A stretch of 34,274 nucleotides of DNA from Pseudomonadota bacterium (GTDB lineage Bacteria; Desulfobacterota; Binatia; Binatales; Binataceae): NCBI GenBank assembly GCA_021324455.1, contig JAJPJA010000011.1, positions 1 to 34,274 on the forward strand. Reading direction: 5' to 3'. The first letter of the stretch is position 1. Every line of letters begins with the position of its first letter. The translations under genes were made by a program, and so were the position numbers. Under the pieces are notes generated by a model, which saw only the letters and a program-made list of their open reading frames with translations, made no database searches and was not told where the DNA came from. Shown in pieces: positions 23,540 through 29,878 of this stretch.

Positions 23540-24475
23540 CTATTCAGTGGGCGCGGTGGGCGCGGCGGCGGGCGAAGGTGCGGAGGCCGAGGAAAATACC
23601 GAACGAACCCTGCCGTCGGCGCGAAAATTTATCGTCTGATGATCGGTGCCATTGCGAATCACTTCCACCGCCTTGCCGCGATCGCGCCGCGCCGGGCGAT
23701 GATCCGCGTTGGGCAAAACCCGCTGCGGCGCCGGCGCCGCTTCCTCAAGCGGATGGATCCCCAGCAACGTCGGTATGCTGACACCGCTGGTGGCCAGCAA
23801 CTGCTGGTCGCCGAAATTACGCATCGCCAACGCCAGCGTGCCGATACGGGCCGCGGCCGCCAGCCGCTCGGCCTGCTCGGGCGTTACCAGCAAGGTGACG
23901 ACTTTGACCTGATGCGGCTGGTCGGGACCGGCCTCCAAAGTCTGCGCGACAGCCAAAACTCTTATGTTCTGAAGCACGATCTTGCTGATTTGGCCGACGC
24001 CAACGTTGCCCGGCCCGCCGCTGACCGGGACCGAGACCACCACGTCGACCCGTGAATGGGGCAGCACGAAGCCCGCCATGTCGCTCACGTCGTCGACCGC
24101 GATCGACATCGCACGCATCCCGGGCGGAATCAGCAGGGGGAGTACACCGCCGGTCTTTTCAGGTTCGAGCAATGCGGCGGCTACGATAGGCTGGCTGGCG
24201 CTCAATGCGTCTTTGACGACCTTACCCAGCACCCCCTGCAAATCAAGAAAGGTCCCCGCCGGGAGCTGGTCGCGCGGCCACGTACTGAGCCTGACGTCCT
24301 CAGCGCTGACCGTCTGACCCGGCGATAGCGCGCGCGCGGCGACCACGATGCGCACCGTATTCAGTTGCAGCGCCGCGATTTTGGCCTCTTTGCTCTTGAG
24401 CGCACTATGCACCAAAATAGCCGCCGTCAGGGCCAGCGCCGCGGTGAACAAAAAGAACATCAGTCGCCGATTCAT
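23540..24475 (-). CDS. cpaB: CpaB/RcpC, Tad pilus assembly protein with SAF domain
   Basis: CpaB/RcpC is a periplasmic protein anchored in the inner membrane that helps the secretin. The 311-residue protein has an N-terminal membrane anchor (LMFFLFTAALALTAAILVHSAL), the SAF domain VRIVVAARALSPGQTVSAEDVRL at about 40-62 and the RcpC core with LLIPPGMRAMSIAVDDV and GFVLPHSRVDVVV. The last 60 residues are Ala/Pro/Arg-rich and look disordered. It follows the pilin genes after a 134-bp gap holding a strong hairpin, and precedes cpaC by 40 bp. Confidence 0.92.
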   Translation of the reverse strand: MNRRLMFFLFTAALALTAAILVHSALKSKEAKIAALQLNTVRIVVAARALSPGQTVSAEDVRLSTWPRDQLPAGTFLDLQGVLGKVVKDALSASQPIVAAALLEPEKTGGVLPLLIPPGMRAMSIAVDDVSDMAGFVLPHSRVDVVVSVPVSGGPGNVGVGQISKIVLQNIRVLAVAQTLEAGPDQPHQVKVVTLLVTPEQAERLAAAARIGTLALAMRNFGDQQLLATSGVSIPTLLGIHPLEEAAPAPQRVLPNADHRPARRDRGKAVEVIRNGTDHQTINFRADGRVRSVFSSASAPSPAAAPTAPTE

Positions 24476-24525
24476 TTTTTCCGTTCACGCCGTCATAAAC
24501 ATCAACCATTAAACGGTGCGTTTAG

Positions 24526-24560
24526 CCGGGCCGCGCGCCTGAGGAGACGGCGCAGCCCGG
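24526..24560 (-). other. GC-rich hairpin between the pilin genes and cpaB
   Basis: On the minus strand CCGGGC (24560-24555) pairs with GCCCGG (24531-24526), and inside it GCGCC (24553-24549) pairs with GGCGC (24539-24535). It begins 49 bases after the stop of the second pilin gene. Without a T-tract it is not a full terminator. A plausible role is to stabilise or partly terminate a short pilin mRNA so that pilin outnumbers assembly proteins. Confidence 0.5.
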
Positions 24561-24609
24561 TTCCTGGCCAACTCACGGGGCTTTCGTTCTGTATCCCCGC
24601 CTCGGTCCA

Positions 24610-24783
24610 TTACAGGCAGGAGATGACTTTGTTCACCAGGCTGACGATGGTCGTGCCCAGCGTGGTGTAGGCCACAATGGCGACGATCGCGATCGCCGCC
24701 AGGATCAGCGCGTACTCGGTCATGGTCTGCCCGCGATTGCCGGCCAAACGATGCTTTACAGTGGTGGTAATTGAACGCAACAT
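24610..24783 (-). CDS. flp: Flp-type pilin (second in the operon)
   Basis: This 57-residue Flp/Fap prepilin starts at ATG 24783, ahead of which lies AGGGAG. The short basic leader ends in NRG, and mature protein would begin QTMTEYALILAAIAIVAI with Glu at +5 and Tyr at +6, the hallmark of Flp pilins. One membrane helix forms the filament core. The C-terminus is VNKVISCL, with a Cys next to last. A GTG at 24807 inside the preceding gene opens the same frame but has no support. The helix region is nearly identical to that of the neighbouring pilin, showing recent duplication or strong constraint. Confidence 0.92.
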   Translation of the reverse strand: MLRSITTTVKHRLAGNRGQTMTEYALILAAIAIVAIVAYTTLGTTIVSLVNKVISCL

Positions 24784-24797
24784 ACTCTCATTCTCCC

Positions 24798-24974
24798 TTA
24801 CAGACACGCGATAACGTTGTTGACGAGGGTGACTATGGAAGTCCCCAACGTGGTGTAGGCTACAATCGCGACAATTGCGATTGCGGCCAGGATTAGAGCA
24901 TACTCAGTCATGGTCTGAGCCCGCTCTGGCGAACGTTCCAGCGTCGATTCAATATGGGATTTGACGCTTACCAT
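24798..24974 (-). CDS. flp: Flp-type pilin (first in the operon), Ala at cleavage site
   Basis: This gene codes for 58 residues, too short for many gene finders. ATG 24974 is preceded by AAGGAGAG at good spacing (GGAG eight bases before). The leader ends in ERA and is followed by QTMTEYALILAAIAIVAI, the same core as the next pilin, with Glu +5 and Tyr +6. The residue before the cleavage point is Ala, where prepilin peptidases prefer Gly. The C-terminus is VNNVIACL, again with a penultimate Cys. It ends 14 bases before the next pilin start. It lies directly behind the predicted sigma-54 promoter, so it should be the first translated gene of the operon. Confidence 0.9.
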   Translation of the reverse strand: MVSVKSHIESTLERSPERAQTMTEYALILAAIAIVAIVAYTTLGTSIVTLVNNVIACL

Positions 24975-25512
24975 CGATTGCTCTCCTTGTCGCGGCTTTA
25001 TTCATGAGCAATCGCCATGCCATCATCTTGAGGTTCCAATACTCCCCCGCCATCCTTCCGCACCGCAAACCGCGATGCCGAAAGCGGGCAGGTCCGTGAT
25101 CGCTTGCGGGAAAACCCTGTGAGAGAATGTCTAACATCGATACATACTGCTGTGGGACATAATCCTATATATGTTTACCTCATCCTTCCTTCGCTTAGAT
25201 TGTCATCATTTGATGCGAACGTGCCATTCGGATACACTTCCCGCACCGCTCTTCCGCCCGCCATCTCCGAATTTACCCCTCAACTTGCTAGCGTGCTGCA
25301 TTATCCAGAATGCCAATAAATTGTCGCCAATGCTTTTGTCTGGATGGAACGAACTCACACCGGATCGAATTGGCGGATTTATTGCTGCGCCCCGGCTTAA
25401 ATCCGATGATGACGCATTACACGCAAACATATATATAACCGCGGCTCTCCAGCCGCCAAACTAGATCGGTCCGATCCTGAACGCTGCAATAAACTCACAG
25501 GGAGTGACGCCG
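24975..25512. other. 538-bp divergent intergenic region between flp and the response regulator gene
   Basis: Apart from the sigma-54 site near its left end I see no gene I can support. The segment from about 25130 to 25450 is clearly richer in A and T than its surroundings (for example the TATATA runs near 25168 and 25432), as expected of a regulatory region. Short open frames of 62-97 codons in it have no ribosome-binding site or recognisable protein. The AT-rich stretch just before 25440 may hold the promoter of the response regulator, but no convincing -35/-10 pair could be fixed. Confidence 0.5.
25007..25022 (-). promoter_or_regulatory. Sigma-54 (RpoN) promoter for the Tad/Flp operon
   Basis: On the minus strand TGGCATGGCGATTGCT (25022-25007) matches the RpoN consensus TGGCACG-N4-TTGCW at 11 of 12 fixed positions, with GG and GC at exact -24/-12 spacing. 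Transcription would start near 24996, giving a leader of about 22 bases that just includes the ribosome-binding site of the first pilin. RpoN promoters need an enhancer-binding activator; none is encoded in the window. Confidence 0.65.
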
Positions 25513-25908
25513 GTGGCGGTAAAATTATTGATTGTTGACGACTCACCCTTTGCCCGCAAAATAATTCGCCACCACCTCGAGGAATATGGATGCACCGCGG
25601 TGGGCGAAGCTGACAATGGCGCCCAGGCGGTCAACTTGTTCAGGCAACTGCATCCGGATCTGGTGACGCTGGACGTCATGATGCCGGTAATTGACGGTAT
25701 CGACAGCCTCGAAGCGTTTCGTATCATGCGGCGCGAAGACCCGCGCGTCGCGATCCTGGTGGTCAGCGCCATTCCCTTTCAGAAAACTCGTGATACCTTT
25801 ATCGAGGAGGGCGCATTGGGCTATATCACCAAACCTTTCAACAAGTTTTCATTCGACCAGGTCAGGATGCGCCTGGCGCGCATCTTCCCGGAATTGAGTT
25901 TGCGTTAG
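25513..25908 (+). CDS. Single-domain response regulator (CheY-like)
   Basis: The 131-residue protein is only a receiver domain: acidic pair Asp9/Asp10 (LLIVDDSPFARK), phospho-acceptor Asp54 (LVTLDVMMP), Ser85 (VVSAI) and Lys107 (YITKPF). All catalytic positions of an active receiver are present and there is no output domain. I choose GTG 25513, which has AGGGAG eight bases before it; a GTG at 25504 overlaps that site. It is divergent from the Tad operon and 50 bp upstream of the glycosyltransferase gene. It could act in motility or pilus control, or be a shuttle to the Hpt protein at 27498-27845; both are inference. Confidence 0.9.
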   Translation: MAVKLLIVDDSPFARKIIRHHLEEYGCTAVGEADNGAQAVNLFRQLHPDLVTLDVMMPVIDGIDSLEAFRIMRREDPRVAILVVSAIPFQKTRDTFIEEGALGYITKPFNKFSFDQVRMRLARIFPELSLR

Positions 25909-25958
25909 CGCCGCGGCGTATTCGCAAACTGGCAATTTGGAATCAGTGGAATCAGATA

Positions 25959-27443
25959 ATGCCGCCCAAATGGTCCGCTGAAAGCAGGCACCGGCTGGCT
26001 GTGGCCGGACTGATCGCGGCGGCGGCGGCGGTCTATTTCTATCGTCTGGGCCAGGCACCGCTGGCGGCCAGCGAAGCCTACAGCGCGCTGGCCGCGGCAC
26101 AGCCGTCAGTTGCGATGGTAGCGCACAGCGCGGTCAGCATGGATCCGGGCAAGCCCGTAATCTATCACCTGCTGCTGCATTGGTTTTGCCGCGGGCTGGG
26201 TTTGAGTGAAGCCGCGCTGCGCTCGTTTTCCGTCATCTTCGGAGTCATCTCCGTGTATTTGGTCTTCGCTCTGGGCGCCGACCTGTTCGGCTTCGAGGTC
26301 GGATGGTGCGCGGCGGTATTGTGGGGTTCGAGCCCTTTGGCCGCGATATTGGCCCGTTGGGCGCGCATGTACAGCATGTTCATTGCCGTGGCTTTGGCGC
26401 ATATTCTGGCGTTGGCCAGGGCGCGGCGGGCTCCCGGTCCGGGTATCCTGTTGCTGGCGGGTGTGCTGGGCGCGGCCATGCTCTATGTGCATCTGGGCGC
26501 GATCCTGATCCTGGGCGCCGACGCCATGGTGATGGCGCGCGAATGGCGGCACACCGGTAAGGTCCCGGCCTGGCCGGCCCTTGCGATCTCGAACGCGCTG
26601 TTCCTTCCGGCCCTGCCGCTGACGCTAACACAAAGCCGTGCCCTTCTGTTCGGCCACTGGCTTGACTGGCTGGGCGCCAGCCGCGGCGCGGGTTGGGCCG
26701 GGCTAATGGCGGGGGCCGCGCTCGCCGCGCCGATGCTATGGCTGACTTTCGGCGCTCGCACCGCGGGCCCCGGGCGCGAACGTTTTCAGCAGACGTTGAT
26801 TTACGCATTGGCCCCGATGCTGGCGTTGGGCGCGGGCTCGCTGGCGCTGCGGCCGATGTTTGAAGTCCGCTACGTCAGTCCTTCCTTTGCGATGCTTGGG
26901 ATAGTCGCGGCGGCCTGGCTGGATTGGGCCGGTGCACGGGTGCGCAATTTGGCCACGGCCGGAATCGGCGCGCTGTTTTTAGCCTTGCTACCGCTATGCT
27001 ACTGGGCGCCGCGCGATCCCTGGCCGCGGATCGCCAGGCGGATAGCGGCGGGCGGCAACCCGCGCGAACCGATTTTTTTTGAGGCTGGTTTTCTCACCCC
27101 TGACGCGGGTGTTCGCCAGGGCGGCAGCGCGGGGTTTCCACAGGGATTTTTCCGCGTGCCCTTCGATTACTACTTTCATGGTTCCAATCCGCGCGCGGTG
27201 ATTCCGGCGGCGGACCCGGCGGCGGCGCGAAGTATAATCCGATCGCGCCTTCAGGAGGGCGGCGGGGTCTGGCTGATCAGCGCCAACCGGTGGCCCGACG
27301 CAATCGCCGAATTGCCCCGCGGTCCGCATCTGCTGATTGACTACGCAGCCCATTTCTACCGGATTTCTATGTTCCACGTCAGGTTGTTCGACCCGCAGGG
27401 CAACGGGCCTGGCCCGGGCGCCGGCGGCAAACCGGCGCCATGA
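25959..27443 (+). CDS. ArnT/PMT-like membrane glycosyltransferase (GT39/GT83 type)
   Basis: The 494-residue membrane protein has a first helix at about 12-28 and then the loop APLAASEAYSALAAA. Here Glu39 stands where these enzymes keep their DE or related acidic motif. It also has the family's KPVIYHLLLHWFCRGLGLSEAALRSFSVIFG block, in which KP(P/V) and the Arg are typical. At least eight more hydrophobic segments follow, then a soluble C-terminal part of about 150 residues. Relatives move a sugar from a polyprenyl phosphate donor onto lipid A, protein or glycan on the outside of the inner membrane. Acceptor unknown. The usual first Asp of the acidic pair is Ser here. Confidence 0.78.
   Translation: MPPKWSAESRHRLAVAGLIAAAAAVYFYRLGQAPLAASEAYSALAAAQPSVAMVAHSAVSMDPGKPVIYHLLLHWFCRGLGLSEAALRSFSVIFGVISVYLVFALGADLFGFEVGWCAAVLWGSSPLAAILARWARMYSMFIAVALAHILALARARRAPGPGILLLAGVLGAAMLYVHLGAILILGADAMVMAREWRHTGKVPAWPALAISNALFLPALPLTLTQSRALLFGHWLDWLGASRGAGWAGLMAGAALAAPMLWLTFGARTAGPGRERFQQTLIYALAPMLALGAGSLALRPMFEVRYVSPSFAMLGIVAAAWLDWAGARVRNLATAGIGALFLALLPLCYWAPRDPWPRIARRIAAGGNPREPIFFEAGFLTPDAGVRQGGSAGFPQGFFRVPFDYYFHGSNPRAVIPAADPAAARSIIRSRLQEGGGVWLISANRWPDAIAELPRGPHLLIDYAAHFYRISMFHVRLFDPQGNGPGPGAGGKPAP
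27417..27439 (+). other. Strong hairpin at the 3' end of the glycosyltransferase gene
   Basis: GGCGCCGG (27417-27424) and CCGGCGCC (27432-27439) form a perfect 8-bp stem around CGGCAAA, directly before the TGA at 27441-27443. It may protect or end the transcript, but no T-run follows. Confidence 0.4.
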
Positions 27444-27469
27444 GAGCAAGAGCAGCTTCAGGCAGCGCG

Positions 27470-27485
27470 GCATTGAATTCAATGC
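27470..27485. other. Perfect 16-bp palindrome between converging genes
   Basis: GCATTGAATTCAATGC reads the same on both strands. It lies in the 54-bp gap between the glycosyltransferase stop and the Hpt gene stop. Part of a bidirectional terminator or a dimeric protein-binding site are both possible. Confidence 0.4.
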
Positions 27486-27497
27486 GCCGAATCAGAA

Positions 27498-27845
27498 CTA
27501 AGCGCCGATGGCCGCATCCAGGGCCACCAGCACGCGATCGCATTCGGCGCTGAGGTCGCGCATCTTGCGCTCAACGCCGTCGAGTGCGCCCTTTCGGGCC
27601 TGGCCTTCGATTTCGATACAGATACGCTGCATCCCTTCGGCGCCGAAGGTAACCGCGGTGCCCTTAAGCCGATGCGCCGCCTGGGCCACCGTACTGCAAT
27701 CGCGCAGACGATACCCGTTGAGCATCCGTTGCAGTTGCTCCGGGGCTTCGCTGGCAAAAAGATCGCGCAATTCGCGCAGCAGCGATCCGTCTTCCCGCAA
27801 TGCCATGATCGTGGCGTTGTCGACCGCGCCGTTTTCCTTGTCCAA
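27498..27845 (-). CDS. Histidine phosphotransfer (Hpt) domain protein
   Basis: This 115-residue single-domain protein has the Hpt signature AAHRLKGTAVTFGAEGM, with phospho-accepting His58, inside a four-helix bundle pattern (LLRELRDLFASEAPEQLQRM, then the His helix). Hpt proteins relay phosphate between hybrid kinases and response regulators. The start is TTG 27845, with GAGGTG seven bases before it. No kinase is present; the only receiver in the window is the one at 25513-25908, on the other side of the glycosyltransferase gene, so the two may be partners. Confidence 0.88.
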   Translation of the reverse strand: MDKENGAVDNATIMALREDGSLLRELRDLFASEAPEQLQRMLNGYRLRDCSTVAQAAHRLKGTAVTFGAEGMQRICIEIEGQARKGALDGVERKMRDLSAECDRVLVALDAAIGA

Positions 27846-28153
27846 GGCTACCCACCTCGCAAAAGTTTTTCCCTCGCGGGAACAAGGCGATGAGCCACTT
27901 CTTCCGCATCGCTCCCGTTAGAGATACTCCTTCACACAGCAAGTACCGTTCCCTGATCAATCGCGGCTATCGTATGCCGCTTAAGCCGCAGTTACGGTAT
28001 CTGCATGATTGCCGCATCCGTTGGAAACGACACTTTACGATACATCACAATCGACCAGGACGCACAGAATGCGCGCCGGGGCGCATTGCGCTCGTTTATG
28101 AGCGTCAGGGCTATTGTCAAGGAGTGAAACGAAATTTATAAGAGTCTGTCAAA
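27846..28153. other. 308-bp divergent intergenic region between the Hpt and L,D-transpeptidase genes
   Basis: No gene is supported here. It holds the Hpt ribosome-binding site at the left, a small TTCCC/GGGAA stem (27869-27882), an AATGCGC/GCGCATT stem (28068-28074 with 28081-28087), and the promoter described at 28114-28142. Confidence 0.5.
28114..28142 (+). promoter_or_regulatory. Near-consensus sigma-70 promoter of the L,D-transpeptidase gene
   Basis: TTGTCA (28114-28119), a 17-base spacer and TATAAG (28137-28142): 5/6 matches in both hexamers at ideal spacing. The start of transcription would be near 28149, only five bases before the first ATG, so the mRNA may have almost no leader. Confidence 0.6.
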
Positions 28154-29878
28154 ATGATGGCTTATCTATATGCTGGTTGCCGCCAAACTGTCTTTATCCT
28201 CCGCCGTCTCCAACATGCAGCCGGTCTGAGGCGCGCCGCCGCTGTCGCACTGTTCGTCGCGATGGTCGCGGCAGTCTCCGCGGCCCGAGCTAACCCATCG
28301 GCACAGCCCAACGCGACCGTCACCTCCGGCGCGCCGGCGTCGTCGGCAACCGCGATGCCGCCGGGCGCCGGCGAACTGATGTCGATCGTTGAGGCCGGAA
28401 GGTTGGCCGACCTGCGCTGGCCCGATTTCACCAGCAAGCGCACCGAAGTGAAGGAATTCTACCAGGCGGGCGGCTATGCCTTGGCCTGGAGCGCGGGGGG
28501 CAAGCCAATTGCGCAAGCGCTGGCGATGATCCAGCAGTTCAAAGCGGCGGACTTCAAGGGACTCAATCCCGAGGACTACGACGCTTCGCGATGGGACGGG
28601 CGGGTAGCCAGGCTGGCACCCGCATCGCCAACTCCGGCGCCGGCCGATGTGGTCCATTTCGACATCGCGATGACGGTTTGCGCGATGCGATACATCTCCG
28701 ATTTGCACATCGGACGGATCAATCCGCGCCATTTCAAATTCGATCTGGGCGCCGGGCCGCAGCAGATCGATCTATCCGATTTTGTCCGCACGCGCCTGCT
28801 GACCGCCGGCGACATCCCCGCGGCAGTCGCGTCGGTGGAACGCTCGCACGCCGGTTATCGGCGCGCCGAGGCGGCTTTGGCGCAGTATCTGAAGCTCGCC
28901 GCGCAGGGCGACGGCGCGCCGGTGCCAGCCCCGCCGCGGACCATTCGTCCGGGCGACACGTTTGCCGGGATGCCGCAGCTGGTCCGGCGGTTGTATCAAC
29001 TCGGCGACCTCGTATCTTTGAGCGACCCTGCCGCTCAGACCACGCTCTATCAAGGCGTAGTGGTGGACGCCGTAAAACACTTCCAGGTGCGCCATGGACT
29101 GGAGCCCGACGGACTGCTGGGCAAAGCCACCGTGGCGCAGCTGAACGTGCCGCTGAAGCATCGCGTGATGCAGCTGGATTTCGCCCTGGAACGCTACCGA
29201 TGGCTGCCGCCGGATTTTCCGCAGCCGCCGATCATCATCAACATTCCCGAATTCAAGCTGCGCACGCTCAGGCGCGCCGAAGGCGGTTTCCTGACCATGA
29301 ACGTGGTCGTCGGCAAGGCCTATCGCCGCCAGACACCGGTGTTCGCGGATGAGATGCGGTACGTGATCTTTCATCCCTACTGGAACGTGCCGGCGTCGAT
29401 TGCGGAGGCCGAGTTGTATCCCAAAGAGCGGCGCGACCCGGCCTATTTCGCCGACCATGGATTTGAGGTGGTGGACGGCCAGTTGCGTCAGAAACCAGGG
29501 CCGAACAACGCCCTCGGACCGATCAAGTTCGTGTTTCCCAATTCCTACAACGTCTACCTGCACGGGACTCCGGCGATGAGCCTGTTTGCCCGCGCCCGCA
29601 GGGATTTCAGCCACGGCTGTATCCGCGTGCAGGACCCCGCCGCGCTCGCCGCATGGGTGCTGCGCGACACCCCCGGCTGGACTCCCGACCGTATTCACGA
29701 CGTCCTCGCCGGAACCCAGACCATCCAGGTCAACCTCGACAAACCCATCCCGGTCCTGATCCTGTACAGCACCGCGGTGGTGGAGCCCGACGGTGAGGTG
29801 CGTTTCTTCGACGACATCTACGGCTACGACGCGAAGCTGGAGCAGGCGCTGGCGGCGGGATATCCCTATTCCGGCTGA
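28154..29878 (+). CDS. L,D-transpeptidase of the LdtD/YcbB type
   Basis: L,D-transpeptidases make 3-3 cross-links in peptidoglycan. The 574-residue protein has a basic N-terminus and signal helix (AAAVALFVAMVAAVSAARA), a scaffold domain (about 85-260), a peptidoglycan-binding repeat (DAVKHFQVRHGLEPDGLLGKATVAQLNVP, about 300-328) and the YkuD domain with HGTPAMSLF and SHGCIRVQDP, catalytic Cys489. Size and order match E. coli LdtD (615 residues). The first ATG at 28154 (Met-Met) is five bases from the predicted transcription start and has no ribosome-binding site. It overlaps the convergent gene by 13 bp at its end. Confidence 0.93.
   Translation: MMAYLYAGCRQTVFILRRLQHAAGLRRAAAVALFVAMVAAVSAARANPSAQPNATVTSGAPASSATAMPPGAGELMSIVEAGRLADLRWPDFTSKRTEVKEFYQAGGYALAWSAGGKPIAQALAMIQQFKAADFKGLNPEDYDASRWDGRVARLAPASPTPAPADVVHFDIAMTVCAMRYISDLHIGRINPRHFKFDLGAGPQQIDLSDFVRTRLLTAGDIPAAVASVERSHAGYRRAEAALAQYLKLAAQGDGAPVPAPPRTIRPGDTFAGMPQLVRRLYQLGDLVSLSDPAAQTTLYQGVVVDAVKHFQVRHGLEPDGLLGKATVAQLNVPLKHRVMQLDFALERYRWLPPDFPQPPIIINIPEFKLRTLRRAEGGFLTMNVVVGKAYRRQTPVFADEMRYVIFHPYWNVPASIAEAELYPKERRDPAYFADHGFEVVDGQLRQKPGPNNALGPIKFVFPNSYNVYLHGTPAMSLFARARRDFSHGCIRVQDPAALAAWVLRDTPGWTPDRIHDVLAGTQTIQVNLDKPIPVLILYSTAVVEPDGEVRFFDDIYGYDAKLEQALAAGYPYSG

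Noticed and set aside
25216..25229. TGGCAC...GC element on the minus strand resembling a sigma-54 site
   Set aside because: The GG-GC distance is three bases too short and it is far from the pilin start; the site at 25007-25022 is better in every way.
25171..25464. 97-codon plus-strand open frame in the flp/response-regulator gap
   Set aside because: No ribosome-binding site, no recognisable domain, AT-rich regulatory DNA; other frames there are equally open.
25130..25500. Possible cyclic-di-GMP riboswitch before the Tad or response-regulator genes
   Set aside because: A CACAGGG string occurs but the conserved core and paired regions of GEMM riboswitches are not present.
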